Below are positions 26,877 through 35,107 of a stretch of DNA of 64,000 nucleotides, piece after piece. The notes beneath the pieces are model-generated. The model saw nothing but the letters and a program-made list of their open reading frames with translations, made no database searches and was not told the DNA's origin. Location: positions 485,627-549,626 of the forward strand of contig CALRQL020000001.1 of assembly GCA_943370295.1 (NCBI GenBank), written 5' to 3'. The stretch's first letter is position 1. Each line of letters starts with the position of its first letter. The position numbers were made by a program, and so were the translations under genes. Source of the DNA: SB11 sp943370295. GTDB taxonomy: Bacteria > Bacteroidota > Bacteroidia > UBA8524.

Positions 26877-28055
26877 ATGAAAGAAGTTTATATCGTTTCT
26901 GCAGTCCGCACCCCCATAGGCAGCTTTGGTGGCGCATTATCATCAGTAGGTGCCACTAAACTTGGTGCTACCGCAGTAAAAGAGGCTGTGAAACGCGCAG
27001 GAATAAATCCTGAACAAGTTGATGAGTTATTTATGGGCTGTGTATTACAGGCCAATTTAGGACAAGCTCCTGCAAGGCAAACTGCCATTTTTGCAGGTTT
27101 GCCTAATACCGTTCCGTGTACAACTGTAAACAAGGTATGTGCATCGGGTTTAAAAGCTACTATGTTGGCTGCCCAAAGCATTATGTTGGGTGATAACGAC
27201 ATTGTTGTTTCAGGTGGTATGGAAAACATGAGTCAAACTCCTTATTATTTGGATAACGGTCGGTACGGTTACAAATACGGACACGGACAGACTATTGATG
27301 GTATTGTTAAAGACGGTTTGACCGACGTTTACCATAACAACCTAATGGGTAACAGTGCCGAACTTTGCGCAACAAAATATGAAATTAGCCGCGAAGAGCA
27401 AGATGCACACGCCATAGATTCTTATAAGCGCGCTGCTGCTGCTTGGGATGCCGGTAAGTTTGATGCTGAAATTGTTCCTGTAGAGGTAGTTGGCCGTAAA
27501 GGTGATGTTACTTTGGTAAACAAAGACGAGGAATACAAAAACGTGTTTTTTGAAAAAATACCCGACTTGCGCCCTGTTTTCCAAAAAGACGGTACTGTAA
27601 CTGCTGCTAACGCTTCATCAATAAATGACGGTGCTGCCGCATTGGTACTTATGAGTGCTGATAAAGCAAAAGAATTGGGTATTAAGCCATTGGCGGTAAT
27701 TCGTGGGTATGCTGATGCCGCACAAGAGCCTGAGTGGTTTACAACTGCTCCTGCAAAAGCACTTCCTAAAGCATTTGCAAAAGCCGGTGTTAGCAAAGAC
27801 GATATCGACTTTTTTGAAATTAACGAAGCATTCTCAGTAGTATCAGTAGCTAATAACAAAATATTAGGTCTTGACCCTGCTAAAGTTAACGTAAACGGTG
27901 GTGCTGTTGCCCTTGGTCATCCATTGGGTTGCTCAGGTGCCCGTATATTGGTTACCCTTGTTCACGTGTTGCAACAAAATAACGGTCGCTTAGGTGCTGC
28001 CGGTATCTGTAACGGTGGCGGTGGTGCATCGGCCATTGTTATCGAACGTATCTAA
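26877..28055 (+). CDS. Acetyl-CoA acetyltransferase (thiolase)
   Basis: The 392-residue enzyme condenses or cleaves acyl-CoA. Motifs: the acyl-accepting Cys88 in NKVCASGLKA, the NEAFSVV motif near 320, and the second active-site set GGAVALGHPLGCSGARI near 342-358 with His and Cys. Sequence and size fit biosynthetic or degradative acetoacetyl-CoA thiolases; no fatty-acid oxidation partner gene is adjacent, so the direction is open. A strong terminator follows. Confidence 0.95.
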   Translation: MKEVYIVSAVRTPIGSFGGALSSVGATKLGATAVKEAVKRAGINPEQVDELFMGCVLQANLGQAPARQTAIFAGLPNTVPCTTVNKVCASGLKATMLAAQSIMLGDNDIVVSGGMENMSQTPYYLDNGRYGYKYGHGQTIDGIVKDGLTDVYHNNLMGNSAELCATKYEISREEQDAHAIDSYKRAAAAWDAGKFDAEIVPVEVVGRKGDVTLVNKDEEYKNVFFEKIPDLRPVFQKDGTVTAANASSINDGAAALVLMSADKAKELGIKPLAVIRGYADAAQEPEWFTTAPAKALPKAFAKAGVSKDDIDFFEINEAFSVVSVANNKILGLDPAKVNVNGGAVALGHPLGCSGARILVTLVHVLQQNNGRLGAAGICNGGGGASAIVIERI

Positions 28056-28074
28056 ACAGTACGCAAACTCATAC

Positions 28075-28112
28075 AATCCCCGTTTCGGAGCACTTCGGAA
28101 CGGGGATTTTTT
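28075..28112 (+). terminator. Intrinsic terminator after thiolase
   Basis: AATCCCCGTTTCGGAG pairs with CTTCGGAACGGGGATT (one wobble, one mismatch) followed by a run of six T. Confidence 0.9.
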
Positions 28113-28126
28113 GTTCCCTATGTAGG

Positions 28127-28372
28127 TTAGTCGGTTTGTGTAGGGAAAATAATCTCATCCCTGTATTTCATTGGCAGCGAGGTGCAGTATTGCCACTCAG
28201 GATTATGAAAGTTAACCTCTGGGGTAAAATAAACAAGGTACTCATCAATACCGTCTTCAACATCGTCTATTATCGGTTCAAGCCCTTTAATGTAATGTAT
28301 GGGTATGTATAGTTTTGATTTGGCACTTGTTTGGTTTTTGGCATAAACGCCAATAAATAATAAATTTCTCAT
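28127..28372 (-). CDS. Small conserved-looking protein, unknown
   Basis: The 81-residue protein begins MRNLLFIGVYAKNQ and contains an acidic segment DDVEDGIDEYLVYF. I see no signal peptide, membrane helix or known motif. It lies between the thiolase terminator and the glycosyltransferase on the same strand as the latter. It has good codon texture for the genome and a clean ATG, so I keep it, but its function is unknown. Confidence 0.5.
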   Translation of the reverse strand: MRNLLFIGVYAKNQTSAKSKLYIPIHYIKGLEPIIDDVEDGIDEYLVYFTPEVNFHNPEWQYCTSLPMKYRDEIIFPTQTD

Positions 28373-28452
28373 AAGATTGGGTTTTTTATTGTTTCAGAAT
28401 ATTGTGTTATAAATAGTATCAATATCAATTGTTGTCAGTTTTTTTGTAGCTA

Positions 28453-30714
28453 TCAGTGTTGAGCATTTATTGCGGTTTCACTTGTTGCATTAAGATAATG
28501 CTTTACCGAGGTGTGCTTTTCAATTGTTAAACGCGCCATAAGGTAGCTGATGGTTGATTCAGCACCTTGGTTAAGGTTAATGTGGTTTTCTTCCAAGCCG
28601 TCGTAGCATCCACCTGTACAAGGGTTATAAATAATTTGGTGCAGGTGATTGTTGCCCAAGAACCAGTTAAAAGCAATCTTCATTTTATCTAAATAGTCGG
28701 TATCGTTAAATACATCGTTAAACTTGTTTAGTGCTAAGATTGTGTACGCTGCATCGATAGGTTGCTCTCCATAGTCAGCAGATTTACTGCCCTTTTTAAG
28801 CCAGCCTTTGTTTGATATCAGTTTGATTCTTGTTTTTGTGAATGTATTTTCAAGCAAAAAATCGAACGATGATTTTGCAATTTTTTTATAATTTATATTA
28901 TTAGTTACTGTATAGGCATATAACATTGCCTCAGGCAGGATGCTGTTGCCATACGTTAGATAGCTTTCAAACCATCGCCAGTTTTCATCACTTTCATGGG
29001 CATACATGCGTTCCAGTTTGCTGGCAAGTTTATCAATTAGTGCGATATTATTAAATGTAGGGTTGGCTTCATGGTAATGTGCAATCCCCTTGATTGTGAA
29101 GGCAATTGCGCGAGTAGAATTCATGCCGTCAACCGTTTTTAGAGTTTTAATCAATATACTGTTAGCTCTATCCGTAAGTTGTTTGGGCAGTATATCTTTA
29201 TGTTTGACTAAAAAACCAAGAGCCCATATTGCTCTTCCGTTAGCATCGTCTAAATTAACTGTATTATTCTGTTTGGTAAATTCTTTTTCTTTATTCAAAT
29301 AATTTAAAAAGCTGCCGTTCTCTTGCAAACAGTATTCAATAAAATACAGGTATTTTGATAGGTATGTTACATCTTCAAGGTTTCCGGTTGCTTCATAGTG
29401 CATACACATGGCAATCAATGCCCTTGCATTATCATCAATAGTATATCCTGAATTAATATCGGGATGGTTGATTTTAGAAAATTGTATGATTCCAAAATCA
29501 GTAGTCATATTTTTAAGATGTGTAAGATTAATTTCGGGCAGATTATACTGTAAATTAATCCCCGGGTCGATGGATTTTTTAAAAATCATGGCGTGCGCAA
29601 TGGCCGCATTCTCCCACGATGTAGATGAAATTTTATGCAATCCGTTTAATCCTAAATTTTTTTGTAATACTTTATCATCAAGTAATCGGTTTACTTGTTT
29701 GCTTAATTGTTGGGAGTTTTCAAAATCAAAAAGTATCCCCGCGTTATCACATAAAACTTCTTTTGCGTGCGGTATAGGAGTTGAAATAACAGCGCAGCCG
29801 CAGCTTATTGCGTATGAAAATGTGCCGCTTACAACTTGGTTAGGGTCTTTTGAGGTGAATAAATAAATATCCGTTAGCTGTAAATATTTTAATAAATCAT
29901 GCAGCGGAAGGTATTTATTGATGAATTTGACGTGCCGTTCCAGCTTTAACTCCGTTACTTTAGCTTCAAGCATATTTCGGTACTTCTCGCTTTCATTTTT
30001 TACTACTGTTGGATGGGTTTTGCCTATTACCAAAAATAAAACTTCGGGGTTTTTACTGATAATTTCCGGTAATGCTTTTAAGGTAGTTTCAATGCTTTTA
30101 CCGGAACTTATGAGTCCAAAGGTTGAGAGTATTTTTTTGCCGGTAAACCCATGTGCGCGCTTTAATAGTGATTTAGACATGTATTGCACTAAGTGTGTGC
30201 CGTGGGGAATTACCGAAATTTTATGACCGGGTATTTGGTAGTCTTTTTGCAGAAATTCCAATGCGGCTTTAGTCATCACAATAATCGATTCACACACTTT
30301 TGCCAATTGTTGTACATGTAGCACAAGTGCGCTATCAGGGTTGGGTAGTACCGTGTGAAATGTGATGCAAACAGGTGCTTTAATGGTTGTTACTAATTTT
30401 AGTAAGTCATCTTCATGGCCTTTAAAAAAACCAAATTCATGTTGTATTAAAACGAATTTTAAATTATCACTTTTAATACGTTGCGCCAGTTCTTCGTATG
30501 AATGGCTATCAGACGTATCTAATACGTAGTTTACCTCGTCAGTATAATTGTGTTTTTCGCTTTCAGATTCAATTGCGCAAACCTGTATCTTAAATGAGTT
30601 ATTGAATTTGTTTTTTAGTGCCCTCAGTAAATCTTGGGTGTAGGTTGCAATACCACACTCTCTGGGTGGGTACGAGGAAATTATCAGAATTTCCGAAGTT
30701 CTATTTCTATTCAT
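28453..30714 (-). CDS. GT4 glycosyltransferase fused to a helical glycosidase-like domain
   Basis: The 753-residue protein is bipartite. Residues 1-375 are a GT-B glycosyltransferase of family 4: SSYPPRECGIATYTQDLL at the N-terminus, HGTHLVQYM near 170, the donor loop STFGLISSGKSIETTLKAL near 190, and SGTFSYAISCGCAVISTPIP with the downstream Glu near 295. Residues 400-753 are an all-helical region with GYTIDDNARALIAM, DDANGRAIWALG and RWFESYLTYGNSILPEAM, resembling an (alpha/alpha)6 toroid. ATG 30714 overlaps the GH130 stop by 8 bases; an in-frame TTG lies two codons upstream. It probably builds or remodels a mannose-type glycan with its partner, which is inference. Confidence 0.8.
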   Translation of the reverse strand: MNRNRTSEILIISSYPPRECGIATYTQDLLRALKNKFNNSFKIQVCAIESESEKHNYTDEVNYVLDTSDSHSYEELAQRIKSDNLKFVLIQHEFGFFKGHEDDLLKLVTTIKAPVCITFHTVLPNPDSALVLHVQQLAKVCESIIVMTKAALEFLQKDYQIPGHKISVIPHGTHLVQYMSKSLLKRAHGFTGKKILSTFGLISSGKSIETTLKALPEIISKNPEVLFLVIGKTHPTVVKNESEKYRNMLEAKVTELKLERHVKFINKYLPLHDLLKYLQLTDIYLFTSKDPNQVVSGTFSYAISCGCAVISTPIPHAKEVLCDNAGILFDFENSQQLSKQVNRLLDDKVLQKNLGLNGLHKISSTSWENAAIAHAMIFKKSIDPGINLQYNLPEINLTHLKNMTTDFGIIQFSKINHPDINSGYTIDDNARALIAMCMHYEATGNLEDVTYLSKYLYFIEYCLQENGSFLNYLNKEKEFTKQNNTVNLDDANGRAIWALGFLVKHKDILPKQLTDRANSILIKTLKTVDGMNSTRAIAFTIKGIAHYHEANPTFNNIALIDKLASKLERMYAHESDENWRWFESYLTYGNSILPEAMLYAYTVTNNINYKKIAKSSFDFLLENTFTKTRIKLISNKGWLKKGSKSADYGEQPIDAAYTILALNKFNDVFNDTDYLDKMKIAFNWFLGNNHLHQIIYNPCTGGCYDGLEENHINLNQGAESTISYLMARLTIEKHTSVKHYLNATSETAINAQH

Positions 30715-31747
30715 GTGCAATGGTATTTTCTGAAAGTTCTTTGAGAAGAGCAGTTAAGCTAACGGACGCACAGGCAATGGTGGTGTCGGCAGCACCGTAA
30801 TAAATGTATAAGGTGTCGTCAAATACAACCGCTCCGGAGGGGAAACAAACGTTGTTCACTATTCCCACGCGTTCATAATCAAGTTCGGGTGAAAATAAGG
30901 CATAGGGTAGGCGGGCAATTACTTTTTCAGGGTTATCAAGGTGTAATAGAGCAGCGCACGCCGAATATTCGTATCCTTGCGCTGTATCTTGTACTCCGTG
31001 ATAGATTAAAAGCCATCCGTGCTCGGTTTCAATGGGAGGGCATCCGCCGCCTATATAACTTATTTCATGGGGGTATTGGGGTTCAAGTATAATCTTTGAA
31101 TCAAAGTGCAAAAAGTAGTTTTCCCAATATTCCTCAGTTAAATCTTCTAAGCGGTCAATATAAACTATTTGTATATCGGGTTTTATGCGTTGCAGAAAAC
31201 AGAGTTTGTCATTAATTCTGCGGGGAAAAAATACCACGTTTTTGCTCCAAACATACACGGGCTTTTCGTCTTTTATCTTTAGGTTGTTTTGCTTGTTAAA
31301 ACGGGAATATTTTACATTTATCGGAGCTTTGCTATTAACGAGTCTTCTAAATTTACTGTACTGAATTTGGGGAGTGATGAGCCCGTGTTTCAAAAAGTCA
31401 GTAAGGTTTAGTGATGTAGCTAATGCCCCCAATGCATTTACCCCATCGTATGCTGTGTAAGTTAGATAGTACAGGTCGTCAATTTTTACAATTCTGGGGT
31501 CTTCAACACCGCTTGATTCATAGTTTGCTTGGGGAATAAGAATGGGGGTGTCGTTTCGTTCTACTACTGTTAGCGGCCCATCAAGCCTGCAATAACCGAT
31601 ACTTGAATAATTTTCTTTGGCCACTGCACGGTAAAAAAGATGAACCGTGTTCCCTTCGGCTATTACGGCAGGGTTGAGCACACCTTCTTTTTCAAAACCA
31701 AACGAGGAGCTTTTTAATAATACACCTTCTTTTTTTACGGATAACAT
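30707..31747 (-). CDS. GH130 family glycoside phosphorylase/hydrolase
   Basis: The 346-residue protein is a five-bladed propeller enzyme of GH130. Visible marks are GVLNPAVIAEGNTVHLFYRA near 19, SGVEDPRIVKIDDLYYLTY near 78-96 with the family's catalytic Asp in EDPRI, PRRINDKLCFLQR near 175, and the YHGV/YYGAADT blocks near 250 and 320. GH130 enzymes phosphorolyse or hydrolyse beta-mannosides. It is the first gene of an operon, overlapping the glycosyltransferase by 8 bases. Confidence 0.85.
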   Translation of the reverse strand: MLSVKKEGVLLKSSSFGFEKEGVLNPAVIAEGNTVHLFYRAVAKENYSSIGYCRLDGPLTVVERNDTPILIPQANYESSGVEDPRIVKIDDLYYLTYTAYDGVNALGALATSLNLTDFLKHGLITPQIQYSKFRRLVNSKAPINVKYSRFNKQNNLKIKDEKPVYVWSKNVVFFPRRINDKLCFLQRIKPDIQIVYIDRLEDLTEEYWENYFLHFDSKIILEPQYPHEISYIGGGCPPIETEHGWLLIYHGVQDTAQGYEYSACAALLHLDNPEKVIARLPYALFSPELDYERVGIVNNVCFPSGAVVFDDTLYIYYGAADTTIACASVSLTALLKELSENTIAHE

Positions 31748-32109
31748 AGTTGTGAGAGTTTAAAATGATTGCAGGGAATACCAAGGTGTATAAAGGAAAG
31801 CATGCAATGAAAGCCAAGCATTCTTTAGATTATAGATGCCTTAAAGACATGGCACCGGTTTGCTTTTAAAGTGTGAACCGGCCTACACTATGTGAAGTGA
31901 TGATTGTAGAAGGATACCCTAAATATTATACTGATGTGTTATGACGAGAATGTATAAAAGAAGGGACTGTAGATTGCAAGGTACGCAATTTTTTTGATGA
32001 ATCCGCTATACGTTTTACTATGAAGTAATTACAAAGAGGTGTTGATTTAGCTGACAAAGGTTGAAGTAAACGGACTTTTAAGAGGTGTTTACTATAGAAT
32101 AAGCTGAAA
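31748..32109. other. Non-coding gap upstream of the GH130 operon
   Basis: About 360 bases without a convincing gene. The only structure I see is an inverted repeat, ACCGGTT at 31854-31860 with AACCGG at 31876-31881. The promoter of the GH130/glycosyltransferase operon must lie here, but I find no clear TAnnTTTG on the minus strand. Confidence 0.5.
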
Positions 32110-32141
32110 CAAAAAATCCCACCGTTTAGTGATGGGATTTT
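32110..32141 (-). terminator. Array terminator 1
   Basis: AAAATCCCA pairs with TGGGATTTT; on the minus strand it ends in a run of six T. Confidence 0.8.
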
Positions 32142-32161
32142 GGGGTTAGAATATTTTTAAG

Positions 32162-32219
32162 TCGGAGTGGCGGGATTTGAACCCACGACCTTCCCGACCA
32201 AAGTCGGGATGCGCTACCG
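32162..32219 (-). pseudogene. Truncated tRNA-Pro copy 1
   Basis: It retains GGTAGCGC (D-arm), an anticodon arm TCCCGA/TCGGGA, and the T-arm and acceptor 3' strand identical to the intact tRNA-Pro. It lacks the 5' acceptor strand and the first half of the D-arm, so it cannot fold as a tRNA. Confidence 0.85.
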
Positions 32220-32242
32220 TTCAAAGTGAAATAGTATAAAAT

Positions 32243-32272
32243 AAAAAATCCCATCGTAAAGTGATGGGATTT
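32243..32272 (-). terminator. Array terminator 2
   Basis: Copy of the same hairpin (AAATCCCATC with GATGGGATTT) with T run on the minus strand. Confidence 0.8.
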
Positions 32273-32293
32273 GGGGGTTAGAGTATTTTTAAG

Positions 32294-32351
32294 TCGGAGT
32301 GGCGGGATTTGAACCCACGACCATCCCGACCAAAGTCGGGATGCGCTATCG
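32294..32351 (-). pseudogene. Truncated tRNA-Pro copy 2
   Basis: Same truncated structure as copy 1, with small differences (GATAGCGC in the D-arm remnant and ATGG after the anticodon arm). No 5' acceptor strand. Confidence 0.85.
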
Positions 32352-32374
32352 TTCAGCGTGAAATAGTATAAAAT

Positions 32375-32404
32375 AAAAAATCCCATCGTTAAGTGATGGG
32401 ATTT
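32375..32404 (-). terminator. Array terminator 3
   Basis: Copy of the same hairpin with T run on the minus strand, 20 bases downstream of truncated copy 3. Confidence 0.8.
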
Positions 32405-32424
32405 TAGGGTTAGAATATTTTAAG

Positions 32425-32482
32425 TCGGAGTGGCGGGATTTGAACCCACGACCTTCCCGACCAAAGTCGGGATGCGCTACCG
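32425..32482 (-). pseudogene. Truncated tRNA-Pro copy 3
   Basis: Essentially identical to copy 1 over the tRNA-derived part. No 5' acceptor strand. It lies directly downstream of the intact tRNA-Pro and its terminator. Confidence 0.85.
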
Positions 32483-32504
32483 TTTAAAGTGAAATAGTAT
32501 AAAA

Positions 32505-32535
32505 CAAAAAATCCCACCGTTTAGTGATGGGATTT
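32505..32535 (-). terminator. Terminator of the intact tRNA-Pro
   Basis: Same hairpin family (AAAATCCCA/TGGGATTTT), 21 bases past the tRNA-Pro 3' end. It is the likely founder of the array terminators. Confidence 0.85.
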
Positions 32536-32556
32536 TGGGGTTAGAATATTTTTAAG

Positions 32557-32630
32557 TCGGAGTGGCGGGATTTGAACCCACGACCTCTTGCACCCCAAGC
32601 AAGTGCGCTACCGGGCTGCGCTACACCCCG
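32557..32630 (-). tRNA. tRNA-Pro (anticodon GGG)
   Basis: Minus strand: acceptor CGGGGTG pairs with CACTCCG, the D-arm contains GTAGCGCAG...GGTAGCGC, the anticodon stem CTTGC/GCAAG encloses TTGGGGT (anticodon GGG), and the T-arm is GTGGG-TTCAAAT-CCCGC. The discriminator is A at 32557; CCA is not encoded. Confidence 0.95.
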
Positions 32631-32698
32631 AGCCTCGTATTAAGCAAAAACATTGCTGTTTTTGAGGGCTGCAAATCAACAAAAAAAAAACTGCCCAA

Positions 32699-33805
32699 TC
32701 AAGTACCGGGGAAATTTTTATCCAAATACAAGGTGCGGGTAGGATAGGCAAAGCCGGTACCATTGTTTTCTACAATTTCCATCACTTTATAATTTAAGCG
32801 CTCACGCACATCCATCATCACATCCCACTCGTTGGTTTTTACAAAAAATACCACCAATATATCCAACGAGCTTTCACCATAGTCGGTAAACCTTACAGTA
32901 ATATCTTCATCCACCAATTCGTGGTTTTGTAGTTCTGTTTTTATCTCGTCGCAAATCTTCTTCAACTGTTCAGCACGGGTGCTGTACAGTAATTTTAGGC
33001 TAAATCTTACCCTGCGGAATGAGCTAAGCGTAATGTTATTTAGCGGGGCATCAATCATCTTTTTATTGGGAACGGTAAGCAGGCTTTTATCTAAGGTACG
33101 TATGCGGGTGCTGCGGAAACCTACTTTTTCAACGGTTCCTGTTATATCGGATACATTTACCAAGTCGCCTGCTTTAAAAGGTTTATCTAAAAAAATGATA
33201 AACGAAGCCAATAGGTTACCCAGTGTTTCTTGTGCAGCAAGTGCAATGGCCAAACCTCCCAACCCCAAACCAGTTACAAGGGCTGTGATGTTAAGGTTGA
33301 AAACGGCCCCTAAAACAAAAAAAAAAGCAAATACGGCCAGTATAAACTTTATAAGTTCCTTAAAAAATCCTACAAGTTGGTCGTCAGACTTATCTTCTGT
33401 GAGTAATGCCCTTGACATTAATACCAGCGAAATAAAATCTACTAAACGGAGTAATATCCATGTGATGGATACTATTAAGGCAAGTTCATATAAGGCCGAA
33501 AGTACAAACAGGAATGTTTTGCCTTTGTATATTATAATGTTCCACGATTGCGGAAGCACTAATGGATAAAAGGCGATGTATAAAAAAATAAGTTCGAAAA
33601 GAAGTTTGAAAGGGCTTTTGAGCAGGCCGACAAATTCTTCTGAAAATTTACGGTTAGAAAATTTTCGGAAAACCTTGAACAACAGGCGACTAAAGCCCTT
33701 GCTAATAAGATTGCGAATGAAAAAACCGAGCAATAATATTCCAAAGCAAAGTAGGTAGTTACCTACTGAGTTGCCCATAAAACTATTATATAACAGGTCT
33801 TCCAT
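32699..33805 (-). CDS. MscS-family mechanosensitive channel
   Basis: The 368-residue protein has four to five hydrophobic segments in its first 200 residues, then the MscS pore-lining helix and beta domain: VTGLGLGGLAIALAAQETLG near 172-191, FIIFLDKPFKAGDLV near 197 and the GTVEKVGFRSTRIRTLD block near 220. These are the hallmark of small-conductance mechanosensitive channels that relieve osmotic stress across the inner membrane. Length is somewhat above E. coli MscS because of extra N-terminal helices. Confidence 0.93.
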   Translation of the reverse strand: MEDLLYNSFMGNSVGNYLLCFGILLLGFFIRNLISKGFSRLLFKVFRKFSNRKFSEEFVGLLKSPFKLLFELIFLYIAFYPLVLPQSWNIIIYKGKTFLFVLSALYELALIVSITWILLRLVDFISLVLMSRALLTEDKSDDQLVGFFKELIKFILAVFAFFFVLGAVFNLNITALVTGLGLGGLAIALAAQETLGNLLASFIIFLDKPFKAGDLVNVSDITGTVEKVGFRSTRIRTLDKSLLTVPNKKMIDAPLNNITLSSFRRVRFSLKLLYSTRAEQLKKICDEIKTELQNHELVDEDITVRFTDYGESSLDILVVFFVKTNEWDVMMDVRERLNYKVMEIVENNGTGFAYPTRTLYLDKNFPGT

Positions 33806-33822
33806 GCGAAGTAGGGGACTAA

Positions 33823-35070
33823 TTATACTAAGTTAATCAGCGAAATCTCAAGGCCTTTTTTCATAAGCCCTGTGGGTTTGGGATTAAACTGATGCACTTT
33901 TGCCATAGCATCAAAAATGATTTTTGATGCATCGTGGAAAATAGCTTCGTCGGTAAGTTGTGCTTCGGCACTCATCAAATAGGCAAACACGCGAGCCATA
34001 CCGCAGTTAGCAATAAAATCAGGGATTACGCCGGTGTGGTTGTCTGCATATTCAGCTATCGGGCCCATAAATATCTCTTCATCGGCAAAAGGCACGTTAG
34101 CACCGCAGCTCATTACTTCAAGCCCACCTTCAATAAGGTCGTCCATGTTTTGTTTACTTACCAGCCTTGATGCAGCACCGGGGATAAATATTTCGGCTTT
34201 CAGCTTCCATATTTCCTTATTGGCTTCCTCAAAGCTAAGCATATTGGGTGCGCTTAGTTTATTACCTTCTCGGGTCAGAAACAGGTGGCGGATTTCATCA
34301 AATGTAAATCCTTCTTTTTTTATCAAGCCACCGTCGCGGTCGATAATACCTACAATGGTTACACCATTTTTGGCAAGGTAATAAGCGGCGGCGGCGGCCA
34401 CATTACCCCAACCTTGTATTATGGCGGTTTTATAGTTTAAAACACCGCCGTATAAGTGGTAAAAATGACGCACACCTTCTGCAACACCCCAGCCGGTAAT
34501 CATATCGCTAACGGTGTAGGGTTTGCTTAAATCAGGGCTAAAACGCTCATCGTCCAGTACCTTAGTTACGCCACTTACAAGATTTTCTATCCTGCGGCTT
34601 TGTTCAGTTGGGTCGGTAATTTTTAAGTGGCTTTTTACCACACATTCTTGCGGATGGCGTACCCCGTTGGCTTGTGTCATTGGGATAACCTCGTGTATTT
34701 CATCAACGTTCAAATCGCCACCGGTACCGTAGTAGTATTTTAGCAGCGGAGTAACAGCTTTGTACCAACGCTCAAGCACTCCCTTTTTACGAGGGTCAGC
34801 AGGATCGAAGTTGATACCTGATTTTGCACCACCGATAGGAGGGCCTGATACTGAAAATTTTACTTCCATAGTTTTGGCAAGCGACTCAACTTCGTATTTG
34901 TTTAGTCCTTTGCGCATACGTGTTCCGCCACCGGATGCTCCGCCACGTAGTGAGTTAATAACCACCCAGCCTTCGGCTTCGGTTTCACTGTCTTTCCATT
35001 CAAAAACTATTTCAGGTCTTTTGCTTTGAAACTTCTCAAGCAAGCTTTTCAGCGATTCATTGTACATCAT
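33823..35070 (-). CDS. Glu/Leu/Phe/Val-type amino-acid dehydrogenase
   Basis: The 415-residue enzyme has the N-terminal catalytic domain with GGGTRMRKGL, GPPIGGAKSGINFDP (catalytic Lys in the GGAKSG motif) and GTGGDLNVDE near 115, and a C-terminal Rossmann domain with VIQGWGNVAAAAAYYL near 225-240 for NAD(P). These enzymes interconvert amino acids and 2-oxoacids with ammonia. The sequence looks closest to glutamate dehydrogenase-like proteins of Bacteroidetes; exact substrate is uncertain. It precedes the MscS gene on the same strand by 17 bases. Confidence 0.9.
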   Translation of the reverse strand: MMYNESLKSLLEKFQSKRPEIVFEWKDSETEAEGWVVINSLRGGASGGGTRMRKGLNKYEVESLAKTMEVKFSVSGPPIGGAKSGINFDPADPRKKGVLERWYKAVTPLLKYYYGTGGDLNVDEIHEVIPMTQANGVRHPQECVVKSHLKITDPTEQSRRIENLVSGVTKVLDDERFSPDLSKPYTVSDMITGWGVAEGVRHFYHLYGGVLNYKTAIIQGWGNVAAAAAYYLAKNGVTIVGIIDRDGGLIKKEGFTFDEIRHLFLTREGNKLSAPNMLSFEEANKEIWKLKAEIFIPGAASRLVSKQNMDDLIEGGLEVMSCGANVPFADEEIFMGPIAEYADNHTGVIPDFIANCGMARVFAYLMSAEAQLTDEAIFHDASKIIFDAMAKVHQFNPKPTGLMKKGLEISLINLV

Positions 35071-35107
35071 CTCCGTAATATATTTAGTGTGTTCGGGTAA
35101 TTGTTAA

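Larger units (their letters stand above)
32110..32556 (-). repeat. Tandem 132-bp array of truncated tRNA-Pro copies with terminators
   Basis: Starting from the intact tRNA-Pro (3' end at 32557), near-identical units recur with 3' ends at 32425, 32294 and 32162 (periods 132, 131, 132). Each unit holds, in minus-strand order, an A/T spacer, a tRNA 3' two-thirds (D-arm remnant, altered anticodon arm, full T-arm, acceptor 3' strand), an AT spacer and a rho-independent terminator. Unit-to-unit differences are few. The tRNA 5' acceptor strand is missing in every copy but the last. Confidence 0.9.

Noticed and set aside
32126..32386. 86-codon open frame repeating the same peptide
   Set aside because: It is the translation of the tRNA-fragment array, not a protein gene.
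32162..32482. Truncated tRNA copies as functional tRNAs with an 8-base anticodon loop
   Set aside because: All lack the 5' acceptor strand and half the D-arm, so they cannot form a cloverleaf.
32110..32630. Possible CRISPR array because of regular spacing
   Set aside because: Repeats are about 132 bases and contain tRNA arms and terminators, and there are no unique spacers or cas genes.
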